From RGIG3002 sp964449325 (lineage in GTDB: Bacteria; Bacillota; Clostridia; Lachnospirales; Lachnospiraceae): a stretch of DNA of 64,000 nucleotides. Every line of letters starts with the position of its first letter. The first letter of the stretch is position 1. The notes beneath the pieces were generated by a model, which did not search any database, was not told where the DNA came from, and saw only the letters and a list, made by a program, of their open reading frames with translations. Below are positions 52,400 through 62,323 of the stretch, one piece after another. Made by a program: the position numbers and the translations under genes. Location of the stretch: the NCBI GenBank assembly GCA_964449325.1, contig CAYUYJ010000003.1, positions 1 through 64,000 on the forward strand. The letters are read 5' to 3'.

Positions 52400-52609
52400 A
52401 TGAAGAAAATATTGATTGGGATGATTAAATTTTATAGAAAATATATTTCTCCGATGAAAAGTACGAAATGTCCATATTTTCCTTCCTGTTCCCAATACGG
52501 ATTGGAAGCTGTGGAAAAATATGGTGCTTTAAAAGGTGGTCTATTGGCTGCATGGAGAATATTGAGATGTAATCCTTTTTCAAAGGGCGGATATGACCCG
52601 GTGCCTTGA
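52400..52609 (+). CDS. yidD: Membrane protein insertion efficiency factor YidD
   Basis: The 69-residue protein has the invariant YRKYISP, CPYFPSCSQYGLEA and GWRI-like AAWRILRCNPFSKGGYDPVP segments (the last read as RILRCNPFSKGGYDPVP). It helps YidC insert membrane proteins. ATG 52400 starts the conserved part. Confidence 0.95.
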   Translation: MKKILIGMIKFYRKYISPMKSTKCPYFPSCSQYGLEAVEKYGALKGGLLAAWRILRCNPFSKGGYDPVP

Positions 52610-52629
52610 AAGGATGGAATGGAGAATTT

Positions 52630-53940
52630 ATGGGTATTATTTTGACACAAACTTCTACTTTTATAATTGGACCGGTTGCAAAACTGCTCGGTTATATTAT
52701 GGAAGGAATTTTCTGGGTTCTTGATAAAGTAGGAATCCCTAATATCGGTTTAGCAATTATTTTATTTACGATTGTTGTTAACTTATTAATGATGCCGCTT
52801 ACAATTAAGCAGCAGAAATTTTCAAAGCTTTCAGCGAAAATGAATCCTGAAATTCAGGCTATTCAGGCAAAGTATAAAGGGAAAAAAGATAACGATTCCA
52901 TGATGGCAATGAATCAGGAAACACAGGCCGTTTATGCTAAATATGGTGTATCACCAACCGGAAGTTGTTTACAGCTTGTTATTCAGATGCCGATTTTATT
53001 TGCACTTTATAGGGTAATTTATGCAATGCCTGCTTATGTTGGTCAAATTAAGGAAGCATTTTTCCCATTAGTAGAAAAACTGATTACTGCTGATTCAACA
53101 GCAGAATTTATTCAGTCTTTTTCAGCAGCAAGTATGTTCTCAAAACAGTTTAGTAATGAAGCTTTTGTAGCAGGAGATGCAACACTTACTTATGTACAGA
53201 ATACGTATATTGATGTATTGAACAGATTTTCCTCTGCTGATTGGACAAGTATTGCAGATAAATTTCCTTCTTTGTCACAAGATGTAACAAATACAGTTAC
53301 TACTTTGGAGAGATATAATAATTTCCTTGGTCTGAATATTGCAAACTCACCTTCCTTTGTGGTAAGTCAGGGAATGCAGACAGGTTCATGGCTTATGGTA
53401 ATCGGAGCATTGTTAATCCCTGTTCTTTCAGGTTTGACACAATGGATTAACGTAAAATTAATGCCTCAGCCTACAGCAGACAATTCCAAGGCAAACGATC
53501 AGCAGAACAGTATGAATCAGTCTATGAAAATGATGAATACCATGATGCCGATTATGTCTATTGTGTTCTGTTTTACGTTACCTTCCGGTATGGGACTTTA
53601 CTGGATTGCAGGTTCCGTTGTAAGAACAATTCAGCAGATTATTATTAACAAACATATCGATAAAATGGATATGGATGAAGTAATAAAGAAAAATATTGAA
53701 AAAAGAAATAAAAAACTTGAAAAAGCCGGAATTGATCCTCAGAAATTAAACAATTATGCTACTATGAGTACACGTAATGTTAATTCTAATAAACAGAATA
53801 CTTCCAAGCCTTCCATGACACAGGAAGAAAGAGATGAGGCTATGAAAAAAGCAACAGAATATTATAATAAGAATGCAAAACCGGGAAGTATTGCAGCAAA
53901 AGCTAACATGGTGAAACAATATAACGAAAATAATAAATAA
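52630..53940 (+). CDS. yidC: Membrane protein insertase YidC/OxaA
   Basis: The 436-residue insertase has the YidC core with about five membrane helices (about 30-55, 110-130, 235-260, 300-320 and 325-345), a KQQKFSKLSAKMNPEI coiled loop and PSGMGLYWIAGSVVRTIQQ near the end. Compared with Bacillus SpoIIIJ it has a long insertion (about 145-235) between helices 2 and 3 and a long Lys/Asn-rich C-terminal tail (about 365-436). No lipobox is seen. ATG 52630 follows GGAG. Confidence 0.95.
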   Translation: MGIILTQTSTFIIGPVAKLLGYIMEGIFWVLDKVGIPNIGLAIILFTIVVNLLMMPLTIKQQKFSKLSAKMNPEIQAIQAKYKGKKDNDSMMAMNQETQAVYAKYGVSPTGSCLQLVIQMPILFALYRVIYAMPAYVGQIKEAFFPLVEKLITADSTAEFIQSFSAASMFSKQFSNEAFVAGDATLTYVQNTYIDVLNRFSSADWTSIADKFPSLSQDVTNTVTTLERYNNFLGLNIANSPSFVVSQGMQTGSWLMVIGALLIPVLSGLTQWINVKLMPQPTADNSKANDQQNSMNQSMKMMNTMMPIMSIVFCFTLPSGMGLYWIAGSVVRTIQQIIINKHIDKMDMDEVIKKNIEKRNKKLEKAGIDPQKLNNYATMSTRNVNSNKQNTSKPSMTQEERDEAMKKATEYYNKNAKPGSIAAKANMVKQYNENNK

Positions 53941-53960
53941 AATACAGGGGGTAAAAAATC

Positions 53961-54587
53961 ATGGATTTTATTGAAGTATCTGCAAAAACAGTCTCTGATG
54001 CCATTACAGAAGCTTGTCAGAAATTGATGGTTTCCAGCGAAAAACTGGAATATGTAGTAGTTGAAGAAGGTTCTTCCGGATTTCTTGGAATCGGTTCAAA
54101 GCCTGCAATTATTAAGGCTAAGATAAAAGATACCATAGAAGATAAAGCAAAAATCTTTTTGGATGATGTTTTTAAAGCAATGAATCTTGATGTTGTGATT
54201 AATATTCAATATAATGAAGCAAGCAGAGCGATGGATATTGATTTAAGCGGCAATGAGATGGGTGTATTAATCGGAAAAAGAGGACAGACTTTGGATTCCT
54301 TACAGTATCTTGTATCTTTAGTTGTAAATAAAGATGTAGAAGATTACATAAGAGTTAAGGTGGATACGGAAAATTACCGCCAGAGAAGAAAAGAAACTTT
54401 GGAAAATCTGGCAAAAAATATTTCTTATAAAGTAAAAAGAACGAAACGTCCGGTATCTTTAGAGCCGATGAATCCTTATGAAAGAAGAATTATTCATTCT
54501 GCACTTCAGAACGACAGATATGTTACAACACATAGTGAAGGAGAAGAGCCTTTCCGTCATGTAGTTGTAGCTTTGAAAAGACAGTAA
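53961..54587 (+). CDS. jag: RNA-binding protein Jag/KhpB
   Basis: The 208-residue protein has the Jag N-terminal domain (about 1-52; FIEVSAKTVSDAI, GSSGFLGIGSKPA), a KH domain (about 75-135; GVLIGKRGQTLDSLQYL) and an R3H domain (about 145-208; MNPYERRIIHSALQ). It follows yidC directly as usual, and in other Gram-positives works with KhpA in RNA binding and cell elongation control. AGGGGG precedes the start. Confidence 0.94.
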   Translation: MDFIEVSAKTVSDAITEACQKLMVSSEKLEYVVVEEGSSGFLGIGSKPAIIKAKIKDTIEDKAKIFLDDVFKAMNLDVVINIQYNEASRAMDIDLSGNEMGVLIGKRGQTLDSLQYLVSLVVNKDVEDYIRVKVDTENYRQRRKETLENLAKNISYKVKRTKRPVSLEPMNPYERRIIHSALQNDRYVTTHSEGEEPFRHVVVALKRQ

Positions 54588-54601
54588 ATAAAAAATAAAA
54601 T

Positions 54602-54641
54602 AAAAACAGCAGTTTCCAAAAAGAAGCTGCTGTTTTTGTTT
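54602..54641 (+). terminator. Terminator after jag
   Basis: AAAAACAGCAGTTTC pairs with GAAGCTGCTGTTTTT (one wobble), followed by a T-rich tail, 15 bases after jag. A new transcript probably begins for mnmE; a TGTGATAGAATG -10-like sequence is at about 54657-54668. Confidence 0.85.
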
Positions 54642-54733
54642 TATTTTTGTGAATGACTGTGATAGAATGAGTATGAATTTATTTTGATTTATGATTTTAA
54701 ATTTTGCTTCTTAGAAAGGCAAGGTTATTTTTT

Positions 54734-56128
54734 ATGAAAACGGAAACAATTGCTGCCGTAGCAACGGCAATGTCAAATGCAGGAATTGGAATTGTCAGAA
54801 TAAGCGGTGAAGAAGCTGTTTCTATTGCTGATAAAATATATCGTTCCAAAAATCAAAAGAAAAAGCTTTCTGATGTAAAAAGCCATACTATTCACTATGG
54901 TTTTATTTATGACGGAGAAGATTTGATAGATGAAGTTATGGTTGCCGTTATGCTTGCACCCAAAACTTACACTGCTGAAAACACTGTTGAAATAAATTGT
55001 CACGGTGGTGTATTAATTATGAATCGGATTTTAGAAACAGTCATAAAAAATGGTGCGAGACTTGCCGAGCCGGGTGAGTTTACAAAACGTGCTTTTTTAA
55101 ACGGAAGAATTGACTTATCGAAAGCGGAAGCGGTTATGGACGTAATTCATTCCAAGAATGAGTTTGCTCTAAAAGCTTCGGTAAATCAGTTAAGAGGATC
55201 TGTTTATGAAAAAATCAAAGTATTAAGAGAAGAAATTATATATGAAATTGCATTTATTGAATCTGCATTGGATGACCCTGAGCATATCAGTACAGAAGGA
55301 TATAGTGAAAAACTTTTTGGAAAAGTGGAGAATTTATTAAAAAGAATTGATAAATTAATTGCATCCTCTGATAACGGAAAAATGCTTAAGGAAGGAATAA
55401 ATACAGTAATTGTAGGAAAGCCGAATGCCGGAAAATCTTCACTTTTAAATCTTTTGGTCGGTGAAGAAAAAGCAATTGTTACAGATATAGCCGGTACTAC
55501 AAGAGATGTGTTGGAAGAAAACATTAAGCTGCATGGAATAGGATTAAATATCATTGATACGGCGGGTATACGTTCCACAGAAGATGTGGTAGAAAAAATA
55601 GGTGTGGAAAAGGCAAAAAAATATGCCTCTGATGCTGATTTGATTATTTATGTTGTAGATTCTTCCGTTGATTTTGATGAAAGCGATGAAGAAATTATAA
55701 AATTAATTCAAGGAAAAAATGCAATTGTTCTGTTAAATAAAACAGATTTGAAAGCAGTTATTACAGAACAAAATCTTTCAAAAAAGTTAGAAAATACCAC
55801 AGAAGGTAAATATAAAATTATTAAGACTTCTACAAAAGAAAATACGGGAATTGATATTTTTGAAGATACAATTAAGGATATGTTTTTTCAGGACAAGCTG
55901 AAAATGAATGATGAGGTATTTATTACCAATATGCGTCATAAAGAAGCTTTACAGGATGCATATAATAGTCTTCTTATGGTAAAGAGAAGTCTGGAAGATG
56001 ATATGCCCGAAGATTTTTATTCTATTGATTTGATGAGTGCATATGCTTCTCTTGGTATGATTATAGGGGAAGAAGTTGGAGACGATTTAGTGAATGAGAT
56101 TTTCTCTAAATTTTGTATGGGAAAATAA
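54734..56128 (+). CDS. mnmE: tRNA modification GTPase MnmE
   Basis: The 464-residue GTPase has an N-terminal folate-binding domain (about 1-118), a helical domain and an inserted G domain (G1 GKPNAGKSS, G3 DTAG, G4 NKTD) and ends with the invariant FCMGK, whose Cys is catalytic. With MnmG it makes cmnm5 at U34 of several tRNAs. ATG 54734 follows AGGCAAGG; the ten codons before it are not supported. Confidence 0.96.
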   Translation: MKTETIAAVATAMSNAGIGIVRISGEEAVSIADKIYRSKNQKKKLSDVKSHTIHYGFIYDGEDLIDEVMVAVMLAPKTYTAENTVEINCHGGVLIMNRILETVIKNGARLAEPGEFTKRAFLNGRIDLSKAEAVMDVIHSKNEFALKASVNQLRGSVYEKIKVLREEIIYEIAFIESALDDPEHISTEGYSEKLFGKVENLLKRIDKLIASSDNGKMLKEGINTVIVGKPNAGKSSLLNLLVGEEKAIVTDIAGTTRDVLEENIKLHGIGLNIIDTAGIRSTEDVVEKIGVEKAKKYASDADLIIYVVDSSVDFDESDEEIIKLIQGKNAIVLLNKTDLKAVITEQNLSKKLENTTEGKYKIIKTSTKENTGIDIFEDTIKDMFFQDKLKMNDEVFITNMRHKEALQDAYNSLLMVKRSLEDDMPEDFYSIDLMSAYASLGMIIGEEVGDDLVNEIFSKFCMGK

Positions 56129-56152
56129 TAGAGATAAGATAGGAGTTTAGTG

Positions 56153-58063
56153 ATGGCTGGAATTAGGGAAGTTGTGGATGTTTGTGTTGTAGGCGCAGGC
56201 CATGCAGGCTGTGAAGCTGCGCTTGCTTGTGCAAGACTTGGATTGGAAACTGTAATTTTTACAGTAAGTGTGGACAGTATTGCATTAATGCCCTGTAATC
56301 CTAATGTTGGTGGTTCATCTAAAGGACATTTAGTAAGAGAAATAGATGCTCTTGGTGGAGAAATGGGTAAAAATATTGATAAAACTTTTATTCAATCCAA
56401 GATGTTGAACTTGTCGAAAGGTCCTGCCGTACATTCCTTAAGAGCGCAGGCGGATAAAGCGGAATATTCAAGAGCGATGAGAAAGGTATTGGAAAATCAA
56501 GAACATCTTACAATTAAGCAGGCTGAAGTTTGTGAGTTGTTGGCGGAGGATGTGATTTCGGAAGATGGAAGTCCGGTACGAAAAAAAATAATCGGAGTAA
56601 AAACCTTTACGGGAGCGATTTATGAATGTAAGGCAGTTGTGTTGTGTACGGGAACTTATTTAAAAGCAAGATGTCTTTGCGGAGAAGCCATTACTTATAC
56701 CGGACCAAACGGATTACAACCGGCAAATTATTTAACGGATTCCTTGAAAAATTTGGGAATAGAGCTTCGAAGATTTAAAACCGGTACTCCGGCAAGAATG
56801 GATAAGCGTTCTATTGATTTTTCTAAGATGGAAGAACAATTTGGAGATGAAAGAGTTGTTCCTTTTTCTTTTTCCACGAATCCCGAGGATGTACAGATTG
56901 ATCAGGTTTCCTGTTATTTAACTTATACCAATGAGAAAACTCATGAAATTATTCGTGCAAATTTGGACAGGTCTCCTATTTATGCGGGGATTATTGAAGG
57001 AACCGGGCCAAGATATTGTCCATCAATTGAAGATAAGGTTGTAAAGTTTGCGGATAAAGAGAGACATCAGGTTTTCATCGAACCGGAAGGATTACATACG
57101 AATGAAATGTATGTGGGTGGCATGTCTTCTTCTTTACCGGAGGATGTACAGCTTGCTATGTATCGTACTGTTCCGGGATTGGAAAATTGTAAAATAGTGA
57201 GAAATGCTTATGCAATTGAATATGATTGTATTAATCCAAGACAGCTTTATCCTTCTTTGGAATTCAAAGAAATCAAAGGACTTTTTAGTGGCGGACAATT
57301 CAACGGAAGCAGTGGATATGAAGAAGCGGCAGCGCAGGGATTGATTGCGGGAATTAATGCAGCCCAGGAAATTTTAGGAAAAGAACCTTTGATTTTAGAT
57401 CGTTCAGAAGCTTATATCGGAGTATTAATTGATGACTTGGTTACGAAAGAAAATTTTGAACCTTATCGTATGATGACTTCCCGTGCAGAGTATCGTTTAT
57501 TGCTCAGACAGGATAATGCGGATTTGCGACTTCGTAAAAAAGGTTATGAAGTTGGATTAATTACGAAGGAACAATATGATTATGTTTGTGAAAAAGAACG
57601 GTTAATTGAAGAAGAAACAGAACGTATTAAAAACACAACAGTTGGTGCCTCTAAAGAGATTCAAAAGTTTTTGGAAGAGCATGGAAGTTCTACCTTAAAA
57701 ACCGCAGCCAGTCTTGCGGAATTAATTTGCAGACCGGAGCTTACTTATGAAATGCTTGCAGAAATTGACCCGGAGAGAAAACAATTACCTGCAGATGTAA
57801 TTGAACAGGTTAATATTAATGTAAAGTATGAGGGTTATATTGAACGGCAGATGCGTCAGGTGAAACAGTATAAAAAGATGGAGACGAAAAAGATTCCGGA
57901 AAATATTGATTATCATGATATTGATAGTTTACGGTTAGAAGCAAGACAGAAACTGATTCAATTTAAGCCTGTTTCTGTTGGGCAGGCTTCAAGAATTTCA
58001 GGAGTTTCTCCGGCAGATATTTCGGTATTGCTTGTGTATCTTGAGCATTATAAGAATAAATAA
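56153..58063 (+). CDS. mnmG: tRNA uridine-5-carboxymethylaminomethyl modification enzyme MnmG
   Basis: The 636-residue flavoprotein has the N-terminal FAD motif VVGAGHAGCEAA, the GGSSKGHLVREIDALGGEMG and CCGEAI-like active-site segments (here LCGEAITYTGP), and the C-terminal helical domain that binds MnmE. ATG 56153 lies seven bases after AGGAG; a GTG one codon earlier is less well placed. It follows mnmE by about 25 bases. Confidence 0.96.
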   Translation: MAGIREVVDVCVVGAGHAGCEAALACARLGLETVIFTVSVDSIALMPCNPNVGGSSKGHLVREIDALGGEMGKNIDKTFIQSKMLNLSKGPAVHSLRAQADKAEYSRAMRKVLENQEHLTIKQAEVCELLAEDVISEDGSPVRKKIIGVKTFTGAIYECKAVVLCTGTYLKARCLCGEAITYTGPNGLQPANYLTDSLKNLGIELRRFKTGTPARMDKRSIDFSKMEEQFGDERVVPFSFSTNPEDVQIDQVSCYLTYTNEKTHEIIRANLDRSPIYAGIIEGTGPRYCPSIEDKVVKFADKERHQVFIEPEGLHTNEMYVGGMSSSLPEDVQLAMYRTVPGLENCKIVRNAYAIEYDCINPRQLYPSLEFKEIKGLFSGGQFNGSSGYEEAAAQGLIAGINAAQEILGKEPLILDRSEAYIGVLIDDLVTKENFEPYRMMTSRAEYRLLLRQDNADLRLRKKGYEVGLITKEQYDYVCEKERLIEEETERIKNTTVGASKEIQKFLEEHGSSTLKTAASLAELICRPELTYEMLAEIDPERKQLPADVIEQVNINVKYEGYIERQMRQVKQYKKMETKKIPENIDYHDIDSLRLEARQKLIQFKPVSVGQASRISGVSPADISVLLVYLEHYKNK

Positions 58064-58106
58064 TGTTTAGTTTTGTATAATATATTTTTTGTTTTGGATG
58101 GTTTAT

Positions 58107-58844
58107 ATGAGTGAATATAATGTGGATAAACTTATAAATGGCTGTGATTCATTGGGGATTACTTTGAAAAATGAACAGATAAAACAGTTTTTGGAATATT
58201 ATGAATTGTTGATAGAATGGAATTCTTTCATGAATCTGACTGCTATTACGGAATTTGATGAGGTTGTGACAAAACATTTTGTAGATAGTGTTTCTTTGGT
58301 GAAGGCTCTGGATTTATCGAAAGAAATGTCGGTGATTGATGTAGGAACAGGTGCCGGTTTTCCCGGAATTCCGTTAAAGATTGTTTTTCCGAAGTTAAAA
58401 ATTACCTTATTGGATTCTCTTAATAAGAGAGTGAAGTTTTTGAATGAAGTTATTGAAAAATTGAATTTACAAAATATTTCAGCAATTCATGGAAGAGCAG
58501 AGGATGCAGCAAAATCTAAGGATTTAAGAGAAAATTTTGATTTATGTGTTTCGAGGGCTGTAGCAAATCTTTCTACACTTTCTGAATATTGTCTGCCTTT
58601 TGTTAAGATTGGAGGAAGATTTGTTTCTTATAAATCTGAAAAAATTGCAGAGGAAATGAAAACCGGAGAAAAAGCAGTTTCTATTTTAGGTGGCGAGTAT
58701 GCCGGTCAGGTAGAATTTACTTTGCCGGATTCTGATATGTATCGTAATTTATTTATCATAGAAAAAAGAAAGGAAACACCAAAAAGATTTCCGAGAAAAG
58801 CAGGACTTCCTTCCAAGGAGCCTTTACATGGTAAATTCTCTTAG
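58107..58844 (+). CDS. rsmG: 16S rRNA (guanine-527-N7)-methyltransferase RsmG
   Basis: The 245-residue SAM methyltransferase has DVGTGAGFPGIPLKI (SAM site), LDSLNKRVKFLNEV and the SRAVANLSTLSEYCLPFV block of RsmG/GidB. It modifies G527 of 16S rRNA; loss causes low-level streptomycin resistance. The ATG at 58107 follows GGATGG; earlier codons begin with TTG and lack a ribosome-binding site. It closes the mnmE-mnmG-rsmG transcript. Confidence 0.95.
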   Translation: MSEYNVDKLINGCDSLGITLKNEQIKQFLEYYELLIEWNSFMNLTAITEFDEVVTKHFVDSVSLVKALDLSKEMSVIDVGTGAGFPGIPLKIVFPKLKITLLDSLNKRVKFLNEVIEKLNLQNISAIHGRAEDAAKSKDLRENFDLCVSRAVANLSTLSEYCLPFVKIGGRFVSYKSEKIAEEMKTGEKAVSILGGEYAGQVEFTLPDSDMYRNLFIIEKRKETPKRFPRKAGLPSKEPLHGKFS

Positions 58845-58872
58845 AAGTGTCGCTGCAGAGCGACACTTTTTT
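58845..58872. terminator. Terminator hairpin with the shared AAGTGTCGCT stem
   Basis: AAGTGTCGCT (58845-58854) pairs with AGCGACACTT (58859-58868) around GCAG and is followed by T6. It begins at the first base after the rsmG stop codon and overlaps the end of the convergent lepB gene. The stem is the same as in the 91-bp elements at 30.7 kb. Confidence 0.88.
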
Positions 58873-59392
58873 ACTCTAAAATTTTAAATTTAGGATAGTA
58901 GATTAATTCAGCTTTTCCAATAATAGAGTCAACCGGTACAAATTTATGTTCCCAATATCTGGAATCATAAGAATTATTTCTGTTATCTCCCATGACAAAA
59001 TAGCAATCATCCGGAACAGTGAAAGGTCCAAAATTATAATCAATTATAATAGGACTATAATCATTTTCAAGAGGTTCTCCGTTAATATAAATAATACCGT
59101 CTTTTCCTTCTATCGTTTCGGAGGGAAGTGCAATGATTCTTTTTAAGAAGTTTTGTTCTTCGTTATCAGGAAAAGAGAAACTGATAATATCACCACGTTC
59201 CGGTGATTCATTTATATAAGCAAGTCTGTTGATAATAATTCTGTCCCCTGTCATCACAGTATTTTCCATGGAACAGGTGGGAACTTCTGCATTGGCGATA
59301 ATGTAGTTATTTATTGCAAATCCTATAATAAGTCCGGTAAGTATTGCACGGGAGTATGATAAAATTTCTTTTAGTAATTCCTTTTTTTTCAT
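58871..59392 (-). CDS. lepB: Signal peptidase I
   Basis: The 173-residue enzyme has one N-terminal membrane helix (about 12-32), the catalytic Ser in PTCSMENTV (about residue 40), the Lys in NFLKRIIALPSE (about 84) and the final box GDNRNNSYDSRYW. It removes signal peptides from exported proteins on the outer face of the membrane, including, presumably, those of this window's secreted products. Confidence 0.94.
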   Translation of the reverse strand: MKKKELLKEILSYSRAILTGLIIGFAINNYIIANAEVPTCSMENTVMTGDRIIINRLAYINESPERGDIISFSFPDNEEQNFLKRIIALPSETIEGKDGIIYINGEPLENDYSPIIIDYNFGPFTVPDDCYFVMGDNRNNSYDSRYWEHKFVPVDSIIGKAELIYYPKFKILE

Positions 59393-59469
59393 TATATTTC
59401 TCCATTTTCTTTATATGTAAAGATAGTTTATGTTTTAGTTGATGAAAAAAATGTTCATTGTCTTTTTTA

Positions 59470-60414
59470 TCAGATAAATGTAGAAATCTGTGACAATATT
59501 TCTTCAGGTGCTTCTAAATGCGGAAGATGTTTTGTATTTTTTACATATGCAATTTCAATTGCACTGTTGTAATAAATATAATTTTCCACCGTAGTTTCAA
59601 TGTCATCCTTGTTTGCTCCGGCGAGTATAAAAATACTATTATTAATTTCTTTTAAGGCGTGTATAATATTGGTATTTATATACCTTGCTGAGTGACTGGC
59701 AAAACTGTATTTGGAGCAATAACCTTTTTTGTGAGCAGATTCCAGATAAGTTAAAATATCTGTTTCTTCTATATTATTTGAATTTCCGAAATATTTATTC
59801 CTGAATGTATTTTCAAAACTGCTTTTAGTTGTAACAAGATTAAAAAGGAATGTTCCTAAAATAGGTGTTTCAATTAGTAGCTTTAGTGCTTTTGTCTGTT
59901 TAGAAGGAATCTGATTACATTGATAAAGGCTTTGAGGATTAATTAATATTAAATTATTAATAATGTTTGCATCATTGTGTGTTGCCATTACTGCGATAGA
60001 AGAGGCATCACCTGAGGTAATGATATTTGTTTTCTTACCGATTATATTTTTTATAAATTCGGTAATAAGTTGAACATATAGAAAATTAGTATATGTTATA
60101 TTCGGTTTATCGGATAGACCATAGCCCAATAAGTCCAGGGTAAATACTTCGTGATTTTTTGATAATTCATTCACTAAATTTTTAAATTCATATTCACTGC
60201 TTCCAACAGATAAATCATGGATAAGTAATACAGGTGTTCCTTTTCCTTTTTTTGTATAGTGGATTTTACCAAATCTCCATTCATAGTACAAGCTTTCTGT
60301 ATCGGAAAGGTAATTATTTTTTGTACTGAGAGAATATTGGATTCGGTTGATAATATGTAAAGAAACTGTGGTTATCGCTGTAAGTGCTAAAATCGTTTTT
60401 GATCTATGTTTCAT
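59470..60414 (-). CDS. Membrane-anchored alpha/beta hydrolase with an altered nucleophile elbow
   Basis: The 314-residue protein has an N-terminal membrane anchor (about 8-25), then an alpha/beta-hydrolase core with GKGTPVLLIHDLSVGSSEY (oxyanion region), LLGYGLSDKP, a late Asp in ILAGANKDD and a His in NTKHLPHLEAPEE. The nucleophile position reads GDASS where GxSxG is expected, so the Ser appears to be Ala, unless the following Ser-Ser serves. It may be a non-catalytic family member. Function unknown. It lies apart from other genes, in AT-rich surroundings. Confidence 0.75.
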   Translation of the reverse strand: MKHRSKTILALTAITTVSLHIINRIQYSLSTKNNYLSDTESLYYEWRFGKIHYTKKGKGTPVLLIHDLSVGSSEYEFKNLVNELSKNHEVFTLDLLGYGLSDKPNITYTNFLYVQLITEFIKNIIGKKTNIITSGDASSIAVMATHNDANIINNLILINPQSLYQCNQIPSKQTKALKLLIETPILGTFLFNLVTTKSSFENTFRNKYFGNSNNIEETDILTYLESAHKKGYCSKYSFASHSARYINTNIIHALKEINNSIFILAGANKDDIETTVENYIYYNSAIEIAYVKNTKHLPHLEAPEEILSQISTFI

Positions 60415-60686
60415 TTGGTAAATGGCCCCTTTCTTATACTGTAAATCTTATAGAACAAGAATTTTGCTTTTAATTTTTCTTTCTATGTTTTTATTATAAT
60501 GTACTTATCTTTTATATACAAATAAATATTGTAGATGATTTACATTAATTTCAAATTTTGCTTTTCTTATTTTATTTTATGGTTTATTATATTATTATTG
60601 ATATAGTACTTATTTCTCATCAAAAATTTTTATTCTTAATGTGAGATTTTATTTATTATACCTTTATTGTGAGTGTGAAAGAGTAA

Positions 60687-61655
60687 ATGGAAGAAGCAAA
60701 AGAGATATTAGAAAAATTGTATGATGATTTTTTAAAGGAAAAAGAATCTGTACAAAAAGAAGTTGATAATTGTAGAAATAAGATTTCAGAAGTAAATTCT
60801 TATATAAATTCTATTATGGGAATGGAAGATTCCGATTATAAAGTTTTTTCGCCACGAAATGTTGAAAATGTATATAAAGATTCTTTAGCAGAGCATAAAG
60901 CTTTGAAAAATAAATATGAGAATGATTATCAAAATTATTTGATTAAAATGGAAAGAGTTGAAACCTGCTTAAGAAGAATTGAATTCCTTATGTTGAATTC
61001 TCCTGATGATTTACATTACTTTGAAATACAGGAAAGAGAGCGGCAAAGAATTGCAAGGGATTTACATGATTGTTCTTTACAGAATTTAACTCATATAGTA
61101 CATAAAATTGAATTGGCTTCTATGTATATTGATAAAGATGTCATTCAGGCTAAGCTGGAACTTGCTTCTATTTCCAAAAATATTAAAGAAGTTATTGAGG
61201 AAATCCGAAATACTATTTTTGATTTACGCCCTATGCAATTTGATGACTTTGGTTTAAGGGAATCTATAGAGCAATTAGTAGAAAAAATAAAACGAGAGTC
61301 ATCATTGGATATAGCATGTAATGTTGATGAAAATATTAATTGCAGTGATCAAAGTATACTAATGTCAATTTACAGAATCGTGCAGGAATGTATAAATAAT
61401 GCTGTAAAACATTCCAATGGAAAGTTAGTTAAAATAAATATAAAAAAGAAAGATGATTATTTTGATATTAGTATTTCAGATAATGGTGAGGGATTTGATG
61501 TTGAGGAAATATTTAATGAAAAAGCAAAGAAGCATTTTGGTTTGATGATTTTAAAGGAACGTGTAAATATTTTACATGGCACAATAAATATTGAATCTGA
61601 ATTAGAAAAGGGAACTAAGGTACATATCCAATTACCATTACAATATTTAAAATAA
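60687..61655 (+). CDS. Cytoplasmic sensor histidine kinase, DegS/NarL-type partner
   Basis: The 322-residue kinase has no membrane segment. An N-terminal coiled coil (about 1-110) precedes HisKA_3 with the phospho-His in RIARDLHDCSLQNLTHI (about residue 130) and a HATPase domain (about 225-320; RIVQECINNAVKHSNGK and ISDNGEGFDVEE). This is the layout of DegS. The response regulator gene follows by 13 bases. It should respond to a cytoplasmic signal. The 270 bases before it are AT-rich with nothing else recognisable. Confidence 0.9.
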   Translation: MEEAKEILEKLYDDFLKEKESVQKEVDNCRNKISEVNSYINSIMGMEDSDYKVFSPRNVENVYKDSLAEHKALKNKYENDYQNYLIKMERVETCLRRIEFLMLNSPDDLHYFEIQERERQRIARDLHDCSLQNLTHIVHKIELASMYIDKDVIQAKLELASISKNIKEVIEEIRNTIFDLRPMQFDDFGLRESIEQLVEKIKRESSLDIACNVDENINCSDQSILMSIYRIVQECINNAVKHSNGKLVKINIKKKDDYFDISISDNGEGFDVEEIFNEKAKKHFGLMILKERVNILHGTINIESELEKGTKVHIQLPLQYLK

Positions 61656-61668
61656 AAGGGGAAAAAAT

Positions 61669-62310
61669 ATGAGTACAAAAGTTATGATTACAGATGATCA
61701 TGCTATGATTAGAGAGGGAATAAAGCAGCTTCTGGAATTCGATGGTGAAATAAAGGTTATAGCTGAAGCCGGTGATGGGGAAGAATGTTTAGAATTATTA
61801 GAAGAGAATACACCGGATGTTCTTTTGCTTGATATTAACATGCCAAAGAAAAATGGGATTGAAGTTTTACAAGAAATTCGTAATAGGAAAATATCTTTAA
61901 AGGTTCTTATTCTTACCGTACATAATGAAGTTGAATATTTACTTAAGGCAGTTGATATTGGTGTAGATGGGTATATATTAAAAGATTCAGAATCTGCTGA
62001 ATTAAAAAAAGCAATTGAAGCAGTTTTAAATGGTGAAAATTATATTCAGCCAAATTTGATTCCTGCATTGAATGCAAAATTAATGAATAGGGATAATGAT
62101 AAAGATAAGATTGAACAATTAACAAAAAGAGAACTGGAAGTATTAATTAAAGTTGCAAATGGTATGTTTAATAAAGAAATTGCTTTATCTTTAAATATAA
62201 GCGAACGAACTGTAAAAAATCATATTTCAAATATATTTAAAAAAATACAGGTTTCCGATAGAACGCAAGCTGCAGTATTTGCAATTAGAAATGATATTAT
62301 TAAAGTTTAG
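61669..62310 (+). CDS. NarL/DegU-family response regulator
   Basis: The 213-residue regulator has a receiver domain (Asp55 in LLLDINMPKKNG, Lys in YILKDSES) and a LuxR-type HTH (about 145-205; LTKRELEVLIKVANGMFNKEIA and ISERTVKNHISNIFKK). AAAAGGGG precedes the start. It forms a two-gene operon with the kinase and ends at a hairpin terminator. Confidence 0.93.
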   Translation: MSTKVMITDDHAMIREGIKQLLEFDGEIKVIAEAGDGEECLELLEENTPDVLLLDINMPKKNGIEVLQEIRNRKISLKVLILTVHNEVEYLLKAVDIGVDGYILKDSESAELKKAIEAVLNGENYIQPNLIPALNAKLMNRDNDKDKIEQLTKRELEVLIKVANGMFNKEIALSLNISERTVKNHISNIFKKIQVSDRTQAAVFAIRNDIIKV

Positions 62311-62323
62311 TATTATATATTTT

